A DNA stretch of 52,573 nt from Saprospiraceae bacterium. GTDB lineage: Bacteria; Bacteroidota; Bacteroidia; Chitinophagales; Saprospiraceae. This document shows positions 44,533 to 52,573 of the stretch, piece after piece. Both the position numbers and the translations under genes were made by a program. A model generated the notes under the pieces. The model was not told where the DNA came from. It made no database searches and was given only the letters and a program-made list of their open reading frames with translations. How positions within the stretch are numbered: the first letter of the stretch is position 1; each line of letters begins with the position of its first letter. The stretch lies in contig JANQSS010000303.1 of assembly GCA_028279185.1 (NCBI GenBank), positions 1-52,573 on the forward strand, given 5' to 3'.

Positions 44533-45148
44533 AATTTTGGTCCTGGCACCGCATACCGATGATGGCGAACTGGGTTGTGGAGGATCAATTTCTAGGTGGT
44601 TAGAGGAGAATTGTGAAGTTCATTACATCGCATTTAGCGCAGCCGAAGAATCTGTGCCCGAAGGCTATCCTAAAAATCAACTACGTGAAGAGGTGAAAAA
44701 GGCGATGGCAATAATCGGTGTGCCTGATGATAATTTAAAAGTGTACAACTACGCAGTACGGAAACTGAATTTCGTACGCCAGGAAATATTGGATATGTTA
44801 ATTCAATTACGGAATGACATTCAACCCGATCTTGTAGTCATTCCATGTTCGCAAGATGTACATCAGGATCACCAAACAATACATAATGAGGCCGTACGCG
44901 CATTTCGACATATTTCTATAATTGGATATGAGTTGATATGGAATAATCTGAGCTTTCACACTGATTTATTTGTGGAGTTGACGGAGGAGCAGTTGCAGGC
45001 AAAGATATCCGCGCTGGAAGCCTATGAGACACAGCGCCACAGACCATATATGCGAGCTGATTTTATCCGTTCACTCGCCATAGTTAGAGGCGTTCAGATC
45101 AATAAGCAGTATGCTGAATCCTTTGAAGTAATACGGTGGATTATTTAA
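44516..45148 (+). CDS. PIG-L/LmbE-family N-acetylglucosaminyl deacetylase
   Basis: 210 residues. The zinc motif is A-P-H13-T-D15-D16-G-E-L-G-C-G-G; together with H in HQDHQTIHNEAVRAF it forms the metal site. It deacetylates N-acetylamino sugars, often on a lipid or nucleotide-linked sugar. No signal peptide, so cytoplasmic. It follows wecB with a 17-base overlap; the pair might make a free-amine ManNAc- or GlcNAc-type sugar that can then be sulfated or acylated. That is inference. Confidence 0.88.
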   Translation: MLDNRKILVLAPHTDDGELGCGGSISRWLEENCEVHYIAFSAAEESVPEGYPKNQLREEVKKAMAIIGVPDDNLKVYNYAVRKLNFVRQEILDMLIQLRNDIQPDLVVIPCSQDVHQDHQTIHNEAVRAFRHISIIGYELIWNNLSFHTDLFVELTEEQLQAKISALEAYETQRHRPYMRADFIRSLAIVRGVQINKQYAESFEVIRWII

Positions 45149-45223
45149 TCAGCATAATCTGGAATACAGCCGTCTTTTTTAATACGTTGGTTCCTAATGC
45201 GCAATTGGATATAGTTGATTGAA

Positions 45224-45925
45224 ATGAAGTCAATTGCAATACATCAGCCAAACTATCTTCCTTGGCCTGGGTATTTTTTGAAAATGATGTTGGTTGATAA
45301 ATTTGTCTTTTTGGATGATGTAAAATTTTCAAAAGGCAGTTATACGAATCGAGCAAAATTTTCATTTGATTCATTCGATTCAATGTTGACGCTGGCGGTC
45401 TCGCGAAATGCTCATCATAAACTGATTGGTGATATTGAAATTGCCCAGGCGAACTGGCAAAATAGACACATTCGATTTTTAAGTGCTTGGCTTTCTTCAA
45501 CGTCTTATTTTGTGGATATAGAACCAATTCTAGAGGAATTGACTCGTCTCAGAGAGAACAATATAGTGTCTGTGAATGCAAGACTGATAGCCGTCATCGC
45601 AAAGATGTTGGCTTTTGAAATTGAACCTGCCTTTTCATCAAATCATAGCTCAGCGCTACGCGGATCGGACAGAATAGCCAAATTAGTGCAGCTGTACGAT
45701 GGTGATTATTATGTATCCGGATTAGGTTTTAACAATTACGTCTCAAAACCTACATGGCCGGCCTCATTGCCATACGTTACTATAGATTTTTCGAAATACA
45801 TCCTAAATTCTTCTATTCTTTCCACAAATTCAATCGTCCAATCGATTGCCGCGTTCGGAAAGGACGCCATACGTGATGAATTGGAACGAATGAAAATGGA
45901 AATAAAACAACACGTGCAATTTTGA
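45224..45925 (+). CDS. WbqC-like family protein
   Basis: 233 residues from the ATG at 45224; a TTG at 45215 is also in frame but the conserved MKSIAIHQPNYLPWPGYFLKMMLVDKFVFLDDVKFSKGSYTNRAKF begins at the ATG. The WbqC family occurs in LPS and polysaccharide loci, and its biochemical role is not well established. The later blocks IARLVQLYDGDYYVSGLGFNNYVSK-like (LVQLYDGDYYVSGLGF) are typical. It is the last gene of the run before a 106-base gap to the outer-membrane protein gene. Confidence 0.85.
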   Translation: MKSIAIHQPNYLPWPGYFLKMMLVDKFVFLDDVKFSKGSYTNRAKFSFDSFDSMLTLAVSRNAHHKLIGDIEIAQANWQNRHIRFLSAWLSSTSYFVDIEPILEELTRLRENNIVSVNARLIAVIAKMLAFEIEPAFSSNHSSALRGSDRIAKLVQLYDGDYYVSGLGFNNYVSKPTWPASLPYVTIDFSKYILNSSILSTNSIVQSIAAFGKDAIRDELERMKMEIKQHVQF

Positions 45926-46031
45926 TTTTTGATGGTCGTTTTATAGATGGCCTGTGTGCATTAATTATATCAGGAAATCAGAGGAATTCGAATCATAAAA
46001 TATTTTGGGCTGAACTAAAATATCTAAAGAT

Positions 46032-46694
46032 ATGAAACACCTTTTTTTAATTCTATGGTTGACTTTAGGTGTGCAGATGATTCAATCTACATCTGGACAA
46101 AACGTCAGCGCCACTCTTAAAGCAAATTATAGATTAACACCTGTATACTTAGGAAACGATTTAGGTGTAGTCTCGTTGCCGCGCCATATTCCTTTTCAAT
46201 TACAAGACGAACATCTATCTGGAAATTCCATTTCAATGATAGTTCGCTTTTTTTTCAATAAAAAGAAGAACTATTATCTATTGTTTGAAACTGGCGTGAG
46301 GCATGACCATCTGTTTTATGAACACGAATTAAGTAGTGGCGGTGCAAATACGTATGGGCAGAATGTGAGTGCATGGATGACAGACTATACATTTGGGTTG
46401 GGGGCAAATCTATTCTCAGAAAAGACTTCACATACGGCAAAGAAAATGTCAATTGAACTGGGGTTGGGGCTATTTAATCGAGGTTCAAATTACGTTCAAA
46501 ACCCGGGAAATGACAGACGTTCAAACAATTATCATTATATTCCTTTGGTATTCAATTTATCGTACGGCATTAATAGATTACAGTTTTACTCAGGCCTAAT
46601 ATTACAACTTGACGAAGGAGTATTCGATTTTATAGATGATCCTTTTTTAATACCTCAATTGTCAATAGGGTACGAGATTTTACAAGCAAAATAA
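46032..46694 (+). CDS. putative outer-membrane protein
   Basis: 220 residues, not recognised by family. Signal peptide at 1 to about 23 (MKHLFLILWLTLGVQMIQSTSGQ). The mature part has repeated strand-like segments (ISMIVRFFFNKKKNYYLLFETGVRHDHLFYEHEL; TDYTFGLGANLFS; QFYSGLILQLDEGVF; IPQLSIGYEILQAK) that suggest an 8-stranded outer-membrane beta-barrel of the OMP_b-brl type. It may be a passenger behind the polysaccharide genes or unrelated, since a 106-base gap precedes it. It converges with the sulfotransferase gene 39 bases on. Confidence 0.65.
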   Translation: MKHLFLILWLTLGVQMIQSTSGQNVSATLKANYRLTPVYLGNDLGVVSLPRHIPFQLQDEHLSGNSISMIVRFFFNKKKNYYLLFETGVRHDHLFYEHELSSGGANTYGQNVSAWMTDYTFGLGANLFSEKTSHTAKKMSIELGLGLFNRGSNYVQNPGNDRRSNNYHYIPLVFNLSYGINRLQFYSGLILQLDEGVFDFIDDPFLIPQLSIGYEILQAK

Positions 46695-46733
46695 AAAACA
46701 ATGCTAACAATAGACACCAAGCCATGTTCGCTA

Positions 46734-47567
46734 TCACGGTGCACAGTGGATGTCATTTGCGTTGTATTGTTCTTCTAATGCTCGCAGCTCTCCCATAATC
46801 GAAAGTGCCTCCGATCTGGTTTTCGATTTTATCCGTCTGACCTTTCCTGCAAGTGAATTTAATTCTTTTTGATTCAATATGGAATCGATTGAGGCCTGAG
46901 TTAAACCCATCTCCCAAGTATTTCTAAGGTGGTTGAACACATGATCGTCATGTGCAATTAAATTTTCAATTGATACCACTAACACATCTTCCCTGTTTTT
47001 CAATTTAATATAGTCCAACAATTCACGGTTGTGGGTAACCCATGATCTGGCATATTTTTCTGCGATGAAATGTCTTTTTATTGGCATGACTATATTCTTT
47101 CGCAAGAACGAATTTTGCCTTAAAATGAGTTTTTCATAACGTCGAATGAGCGAATCGACCACTAATTCATAGTGTCGAAAAACGACTAATACTTTTATAT
47201 TTGGCAGTAATTCATGCCACTTTCGTATAAATAAACATGTTCGAGGTTCTTTCCATCCCCATTGATCATGAAGCGCATTGTTTTTTTCTATGAGACCTTT
47301 GGCTTTTTGATTGAAAGAGTCAGGAATTTTCGAGTATATGGAAGAGGCCGGGAAAAAGTCTGCACCCATTTGGCGCAAAGTTTGAATGTGTAAATTCAAA
47401 AAATCTTTATTTTCATAATGCCCAAATTGGTTTCCAATGTCCGGACCCACCAAGTCTTCACCTAAGTAAAGTCCGCATTGATGCAACCAATTAGCCGTAA
47501 GGGAGGTGCCGGAGCGATGCATGCCTAAGATGAGGAGAACGGCTTTTGGGGTATTGGAGTCTGCCAC
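46734..47567 (-). CDS. sulfotransferase encoded behind the PorU-like gene
   Basis: 277 residues. PAPS loop G14-M-H-R-S-G-T-S21 after the strand PKAVLLIL. The 3'-phosphate block is VLVVFRHYELVVDSLIRRYEKL. Further family blocks are GPDIGNQFGHYENKDFLNLH and WGWKEPRTCLFIRKW. It is the fourth sulfotransferase of the window and the only one on the - strand. Its ATG at 47567 lies 5 bases after the stop of the large C25-family gene, so the two are probably co-transcribed. It should use the same PAPS made by the operon enzymes. Its glycan substrate is unknown. Confidence 0.87.
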   Translation of the reverse strand: MADSNTPKAVLLILGMHRSGTSLTANWLHQCGLYLGEDLVGPDIGNQFGHYENKDFLNLHIQTLRQMGADFFPASSIYSKIPDSFNQKAKGLIEKNNALHDQWGWKEPRTCLFIRKWHELLPNIKVLVVFRHYELVVDSLIRRYEKLILRQNSFLRKNIVMPIKRHFIAEKYARSWVTHNRELLDYIKLKNREDVLVVSIENLIAHDDHVFNHLRNTWEMGLTQASIDSILNQKELNSLAGKVRRIKSKTRSEALSIMGELRALEEQYNANDIHCAP

Positions 47568-47572
47568 GGGAT

Positions 47573-50500
47573 TTATTTCTCCGTTAGTTTGATAAAACTA
47601 CCTCGACGACTGTTTGCTTTATATCCAAGTAGCACATCATTGTATTCGGGTATGATTTGCCCGTCCATGTCTTTCGCGATTATCTCATAAAAATACAGTC
47701 CATCTGGCCATCCTTTCGGAATCGATAAGGGTATTTCATGTTGACCTCTATTCAGGTGCAAGTTGCGGCTTAATACGGATTTTCCGACGCTATTGAAAAT
47801 AGACAGTTCTGCATCAGAGATGCCGGATGGCCCAAATAAGACATAGTTTATTCGCATCGTATGTATGACAGGATTTGGATAAAATTGAATACCAAAGCCA
47901 AGTTTATGAAACACTTGAAAATTAATTTGATAAGGTATCACCACCTCGTTTCCATCTTTGTCCATGCCACGGGCTTTTAACGAATAAGTTCCATCTTGTG
48001 TGAAGTTTCCGTTTATTATAAGAATAAGTTCGTTGCTCCCTGGTTTAGGATAATGATAAAAAGCATTGACTCCTGATTGAATTTCATACATCGATCCGTC
48101 AGGATTGTAGATTTCAACGATTAATAGATTTTCGTCATCCAGTAATCTAAATATATTTTCATCCAAAAGACGCACAGCGATTTGAGTTGTTGGTGATACA
48201 ACCTGATTGTTGCTAATCGTCGTGGAATCAAATGTGCATCGAATTATCGGCGGTGCAATATCTTTGGCCATTTCCAATTCGAATTCTACCGTATTATTAA
48301 AATATGTCGCTTCCATTATCGACTCTTCTGAGTTTAATTGTATCGTCACACGGTAGCTTCCAGGAAGTGAAAGCTTAACATTCGATTCAATGGTGTCAAG
48401 CGGCATCGAGTTAAAGTCCATAAAACCATCTTGCCTTAGCACTGTATTATTTGAAGCAAGATGGTGATAGGTAATCGTATACGGAATGGCTGAATCTACT
48501 TTGTGATTCACGTTCGCGACTGCTAACTCAATGCTGAATGGCTCTTCTGGGGTATAAGTTTGGTTATGCCCTTTCAACAAGACATTTGGCGCCACAGCGT
48601 AATCCCCAATTACACTGCCAAAGATCCGATAATAGTGGACCTGTGCGGGTAAAGGGTCAGATGAATTGAAATCAATTAATTCTGAGTATAATAATGCACT
48701 GTCACGAGCTTGATTGGGTAGTTGACTCAACGCTAAGGTACTATCAAGCGTACTTTGACTTATATGATGTAGGTTATTGTTTTCGGGATATTGATAATAT
48801 ATATTGTATGCATCGTTTGAGTCAACCTGGTTTTCAAATGACCAAGCCAAAATAGAACGATCGCGAGGCAGTATTATGTCCGTGTTGAGTGATACGGTGC
48901 CATATGTGCTCAATTTCGGAATAGCGAAATTATCCGTTATGGTTGTGTTTTCGAATCCCACCTGTTCGAATTGCTTACCCAGATGTTTGGAAAATCGAAA
49001 AACATATTGAGCGCTCGCATTATTTTGTATTTGCCGAATATGTTCAGCGCCAAATCGTTCGAAATAATTAAATAAATTAATACCATTATTTCGGATGGAA
49101 TCACCTACCCATGCATTTGACTCTATAACATTTTCTTCGCCTCCGCGCACAGTGAAAAAAAGTATTTCAAATTCGTCGGGAATATGATGCTCCAGGAACT
49201 GTATTAAACTATCCCGACCTGTGGCCGTGTTTTCAAATGCGAAATAGGGTTTGTCTTTATTTAGGGGAATGGAACCAAATGCACCGCCCCTTGGATTCCA
49301 AAGTTGATTCGCCTCGTGTTTGAATGCCATAACGACAAGGCCCTCATCGATATGTTCCCATGGCAGCCGAAAAGATTCGGGAGCGGGGGAGTTATATTCA
49401 AACCAACCGATTTGGTTTTGATCAGAACCATTCCACACGCCATTTGTAAATCGAATAGGGATGTAATTTTTTTCGAAAGTCCAATCACGGTTTTCATTGA
49501 TATCGAGCCCCGTTTTATCCGCGCTTAAATACTGGTAATAATGGCTGATGTTCCATCCTTCTCGACCTGGAATTACTATAAATGATTGAGGAGAGGACCA
49601 CTTAAGCGTATCAATAAAATCAACCAGTTCAGGCCGTACGCGCCAATAATATACCTCAGCTGTGTTGAAATTATATTCAGGTTGTACGGTAATTAAGCCC
49701 TCTTGACTTACAACATTCGTTTTGTATAAGGCAGGGCTGGTGAACAAGGCGGTCGTATCGATTTCCAAATAGTATGGACTTTCAATCGAGCGGGTAGAAC
49801 CTGTGCTTACGAAAAACGTACTAGGAGGCTTTGGAAGAATGGATTTGTTACGTGGCCATATGGGTGATACACTCGAATTAGGAATAAATATTGGAAAACC
49901 CAAAATTCCATCGTCGTGAATATAGGAATTGTTAGATTCCGAAAAGTGAAATAATGACTCGATCAAATTGTTTCTTGGGTCTAACTGTATTTGAATTCGG
50001 TTTATGCCTGCATCTTTTTCTCCATTTATCGGAATTGTAATATCGACTCTTGTTCGATAACCGGTAAGGAGTATCTCTTTTTCATCGAGTACTTGTGAAT
50101 TACCAGTTGGTAAATTCTGTATGATCTTATATTCGATAGGTTCGTTGGGAGCAATGCCCAAGTTTAGAATATCAAATGAAAACTGAAAACTATCCGACTC
50201 GATACTCAGCTGACTTGGAGATACTGAAATGGATGTCTTATCAAGCGTTATATCATGTTCCTTGTGGAAATTGAGCCTTATACTTGGGTCACCGAACAAA
50301 TGCAGTTGACCTGCTTGGCGACGACTCTTTCGAGCCGTTTCTTCTATTGTCAGACCATACATATTTCCAATTGTCAATGAAGCTCCTTGGTTTCCGATTA
50401 ATTTGTACATTTCATTTCCTGCAAATCCCAAATCAAAAAGTTTACTTATGCTAGTCGACGAAATTAAATTGAGAAAGCCTCCATTTTCTATAAGACAGTA

Positions 50501-52507
50501 AGCTTCTGCGACGGACTGATCAGGAATATTATAATTTCCAGCGCTGCAACCTAACGCAATAAATAATGGATGTATAGGTGCGTTCGCATACTTTTGTGCA
50601 TTATCGATTCGAAATCCCAATGTGTTCGGAGCCGCATGTCCAAAAAATGTTACAATGGATACTCCTTTATTGATGCGATCATAAATTTCGTTTGCAGAAT
50701 TTGAATCTACAGGAGTGGTCCCGTTTTTATAATATGTCAATATATCCGGTGCATATGGGGTCGCTGATATAGTCGCGGCCATCTTGCTAAATTCACTTCG
50801 TATGGCATTGGCGAGATTATTTCCACCACTGAGGTGAATCATTTTTTTCTTCCAATTGATTTGATCTGAAGGTAGGGTTGGAGTCAGTTGTTCGTAATTT
50901 TTTACATTATTCAAATAAATCGCGACATCATCAAGGTTGGATACAGCCAAGCGCCCGGAGGACATACGTGGTTTCAACGAACCGACTGGTGCAAGTAAGA
51001 GTGCATCGGATGCTGGAAATCCAAAAGAAGGAACATAAAATGTTGAATTTTCCAAGTTGTCTAATTCATCACTAGTACGAATCATATTGTAGGGCCTGCC
51101 TTTTCCAATAATCATAAGGTTTGCAGAAGGGTCTGTAAGCTTTAGATGTTGGCTGAAATTGTTTACCGCAAGTGGATGCCGCCTTATCCCATACGAATAG
51201 ACATCGTAGAGGTCCTCTACGAATACAAGTTGCGCTTGGAATGCCCCTCCTTCCTCACTTCGCCGATAAGTCAAATAGTCGTCGATCGGATTGGGACTGT
51301 TTTGCTGATGATATAATTTCTTTGAAGTTAGAAAAATAAATGAATTTAGGGAGTTTGTAAATAAAGGATGAAAAGACAGTTTTTTCAAATGTTCAATGGA
51401 GCGAAGTTGAGATATTGGTTCAATAAAAAATCTACCATTTGTATTTAGGTTTGAGAGAGTTAGTGTATCAGCTGTGCTTTGAATAATGTTAAATGTTCTG
51501 TTCTGTTGATCGAATATAAAATAGTCCTCCTTGGCTCTAGAATTAAGTATTGAAATTATAGGCTGATCCGGTACTGGTGAAAAAGATATTTTATTTGCAC
51601 TTAAATCATACCTGGCAGGATATGTCAAATCTAAATTCGACAAAATAAATTGTCGTCCATCTTCGTGATTCAATCGACGCAGAATAATATTAAAGGATCC
51701 TGTTGATCTTGTCGGTGTATAGTATTTTTTATTGATTAAGTTAAATGATCCCAGGGTCAGCGTATCAAGAATGTCGGAATTAACGCGTGTCTCTACAACA
51801 AGGGACTGACCTGTTTCGACGAAAAATGAACTATACCGAAAGTGAATACCTATTGATGTGTCTTGAACATGGAAATAATCAGAAGGTTGAAACTGTAGTT
51901 GGTAGCGTGCATCACGGCGACTACCATACCCAGCCACACGAGAAAACTCTGAGTTATATAATTTGAACGATTGTGACCTGTCGTAAGCATTATAGTCCAG
52001 CGCATGCGAATCGATGGTAACCGTTTTCCAGTAGTATGAGTTTTGAACGTTTTCGTTAGTTCTGGCTATTTGACCTTCTGTGAGCCGCTGAACCTGATCG
52101 GTTGTAGATGTAAGATAATAGGAGTTGGTATCTGTAATAAGACTATACCTGGGATTGAGTTGCTTCGATTTATCCAAAAACAACAGACTATCCAGCCCGT
52201 TACGATTTTTGCGACCATAGAATACTATAAAGTCATCTTCACCGAAGCCTTCATCAGAAACGTAGATTGGTACCTCTTCTCCCATGTGTAAGAGCTGCCA
52301 TTGTTCACCTGAAGGGAGTGTTACATTATGTGTTGCGAGTGTTGTACCCGCTATGCGATAGAGCCCATCCTCTGCGACGCTTATCCTGTAATAATTCTTG
52401 TTATGTTCAATCCATTCATTACCCAATAGCGTATCTCCGCGCAAATGCATCTGTGCACGCATGTTGTGCGAGATAAATAGAATAATTACGAAAACTAAAA
52501 ACCGCAT
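47573..52507 (-). CDS. very large C25 (gingipain-type) peptidase-family protein, PorU-like
   Basis: 1644 residues. Signal peptide at 1 to about 19 (MRFLVFVIILFISHNMRAQ). A beta-rich N-terminal part is followed by the C25 domain at about 430-770, with the catalytic dyad H624 (VTFFGHAAPNT) and C654 (FIALGCSAGNY) spaced as in gingipains. A long region of Ig-like and CARDB-like beta domains follows (about 780-1540). The C-terminus (about 1545-1644) is FlgD/T9SS-like: FYPNPVIHTMRINYV...LNRGQHEIPLSIPKGWPDGLYFYEI. PorU is the sortase of the type IX secretion system and is usually about 1100-1300 residues; this protein is longer and fits the PorU2-type group. It is predicted to be on the cell surface. 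Function as a sortase is inference. Confidence 0.85.
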   Translation of the reverse strand: MRFLVFVIILFISHNMRAQMHLRGDTLLGNEWIEHNKNYYRISVAEDGLYRIAGTTLATHNVTLPSGEQWQLLHMGEEVPIYVSDEGFGEDDFIVFYGRKNRNGLDSLLFLDKSKQLNPRYSLITDTNSYYLTSTTDQVQRLTEGQIARTNENVQNSYYWKTVTIDSHALDYNAYDRSQSFKLYNSEFSRVAGYGSRRDARYQLQFQPSDYFHVQDTSIGIHFRYSSFFVETGQSLVVETRVNSDILDTLTLGSFNLINKKYYTPTRSTGSFNIILRRLNHEDGRQFILSNLDLTYPARYDLSANKISFSPVPDQPIISILNSRAKEDYFIFDQQNRTFNIIQSTADTLTLSNLNTNGRFFIEPISQLRSIEHLKKLSFHPLFTNSLNSFIFLTSKKLYHQQNSPNPIDDYLTYRRSEEGGAFQAQLVFVEDLYDVYSYGIRRHPLAVNNFSQHLKLTDPSANLMIIGKGRPYNMIRTSDELDNLENSTFYVPSFGFPASDALLLAPVGSLKPRMSSGRLAVSNLDDVAIYLNNVKNYEQLTPTLPSDQINWKKKMIHLSGGNNLANAIRSEFSKMAATISATPYAPDILTYYKNGTTPVDSNSANEIYDRINKGVSIVTFFGHAAPNTLGFRIDNAQKYANAPIHPLFIALGCSAGNYNIPDQSVAEAYCLIENGGFLNLISSTSISKLFDLGFAGNEMYKLIGNQGASLTIGNMYGLTIEETARKSRRQAGQLHLFGDPSIRLNFHKEHDITLDKTSISVSPSQLSIESDSFQFSFDILNLGIAPNEPIEYKIIQNLPTGNSQVLDEKEILLTGYRTRVDITIPINGEKDAGINRIQIQLDPRNNLIESLFHFSESNNSYIHDDGILGFPIFIPNSSVSPIWPRNKSILPKPPSTFFVSTGSTRSIESPYYLEIDTTALFTSPALYKTNVVSQEGLITVQPEYNFNTAEVYYWRVRPELVDFIDTLKWSSPQSFIVIPGREGWNISHYYQYLSADKTGLDINENRDWTFEKNYIPIRFTNGVWNGSDQNQIGWFEYNSPAPESFRLPWEHIDEGLVVMAFKHEANQLWNPRGGAFGSIPLNKDKPYFAFENTATGRDSLIQFLEHHIPDEFEILFFTVRGGEENVIESNAWVGDSIRNNGINLFNYFERFGAEHIRQIQNNASAQYVFRFSKHLGKQFEQVGFENTTITDNFAIPKLSTYGTVSLNTDIILPRDRSILAWSFENQVDSNDAYNIYYQYPENNNLHHISQSTLDSTLALSQLPNQARDSALLYSELIDFNSSDPLPAQVHYYRIFGSVIGDYAVAPNVLLKGHNQTYTPEEPFSIELAVANVNHKVDSAIPYTITYHHLASNNTVLRQDGFMDFNSMPLDTIESNVKLSLPGSYRVTIQLNSEESIMEATYFNNTVEFELEMAKDIAPPIIRCTFDSTTISNNQVVSPTTQIAVRLLDENIFRLLDDENLLIVEIYNPDGSMYEIQSGVNAFYHYPKPGSNELILIINGNFTQDGTYSLKARGMDKDGNEVVIPYQINFQVFHKLGFGIQFYPNPVIHTMRINYVLFGPSGISDAELSIFNSVGKSVLSRNLHLNRGQHEIPLSIPKGWPDGLYFYEIIAKDMDGQIIPEYNDVLLGYKANSRRGSFIKLTEK

Positions 52508-52547
52508 GAACGTATAAATTCGTTGAGAAGGTTTTTTGGAGGTGGCC

Positions 52548-52555
52548 CAAAGATA
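52548..52555 (-). promoter_or_regulatory. candidate -7 element upstream of the PorU-like gene
   Basis: TATCTTTG on the - strand (52555-52548), an exact match to TAnnTTTG and identical to the octamer before the helicase gene. The start codon at 52507 lies about 40 bases downstream. The -33 region falls at the edge of the window and cannot be judged. Confidence 0.4.
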
Positions 52556-52573
52556 GTGGCTGTCGAATTACTG

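Noticed and set aside
45141-45527. 128-codon ORF antisense to the WbqC-like gene
   Set aside because: The + strand WbqC-like frame has the conserved HQPNYLPWPGYF block; the antisense frame has no recognisable feature.
1-52573. CRISPR arrays, insertion sequences, prophage, tRNA or rRNA genes
   Set aside because: No regularly spaced repeats, transposase, integrase or tRNA/rRNA-like sequence was seen while reading both strands; a short tRNA could still escape reading by eye.

Overview
The window is about 52.6 kb of chromosome from a free-living member of the Bacteroidota. The evidence is TAnnTTTG-type -7 promoter elements, almost no Shine-Dalgarno sequences, a gingipain-type (C25) PorU-like protein, an OmpA protein with TPR and PD40 repeats, and a UpxY-type NusG paralogue heading a polysaccharide operon. 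A marine or salt-adapted relative of Cytophagales or Flavobacteriales would fit, because sulfated polysaccharides are common there. This placement is inference; no rRNA or tRNA gene is present to fix it.

Left flank (1-17.2 kb), ordinary chromosomal genes: the 3' end of an outer-membrane protein gene, a UvrD/PcrA helicase (- strand), a methyltransferase next to a SPASM radical SAM protein, a TPR protein, a TPR-PD40-OmpA envelope protein, the rRNA methyltransferase RlmD, a lipoprotein (- strand), an RND/MMPL-family exporter, a membrane fatty acid desaturase, and an orphan TPR histidine kinase (- strand). A double hairpin separates the desaturase from the kinase.

Centre (17.49-45.93 kb): 29 consecutive + strand genes, mostly overlapping or separated by fewer than 60 bases. 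I read this as one locus for a sulfated, acidic, fucose-containing, carbamoylated surface polysaccharide. It opens with two regulatory genes: a winged-helix protein with a degenerate nucleotidyltransferase domain, and UpxY. It then supplies precursors: UDP-glucuronate (Ugd), an epimerised UDP-uronate, GDP-fucose (Gmd, Fcl) and UDP-ManNAc (WecB). It also makes activated sulfate, with both ATP sulfurylase subunits (CysD, CysN) and APS kinase (CysC); an iron-sulfur APS reductase (CysH) competes for the same APS. Assembly and decoration use six glycosyltransferases (one GT14-like), three sulfotransferases, a NodU/CmcH carbamoyltransferase, a NodB-type deacetylase, a PIG-L-type deacetylase and a WbqC-like protein. 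Wzx, Wzy and Wzz-like proteins handle flipping, polymerisation and chain length. No initiating sugar-phosphate transferase, Wza channel or Wzc kinase is present.

Right flank (46.0-52.6 kb): a small outer-membrane protein, then on the - strand a very large C25-peptidase-family protein (PorU-like) followed 5 bases downstream by a fourth sulfotransferase.

The most interesting points are the sulfation pathway built into one polysaccharide operon, a sulfotransferase whose PAPS-binding loop lies upstream of any ATG, GTG or TTG, a putative operator just before the first operon gene, and a sulfotransferase apparently co-transcribed with the PorU-like protein.
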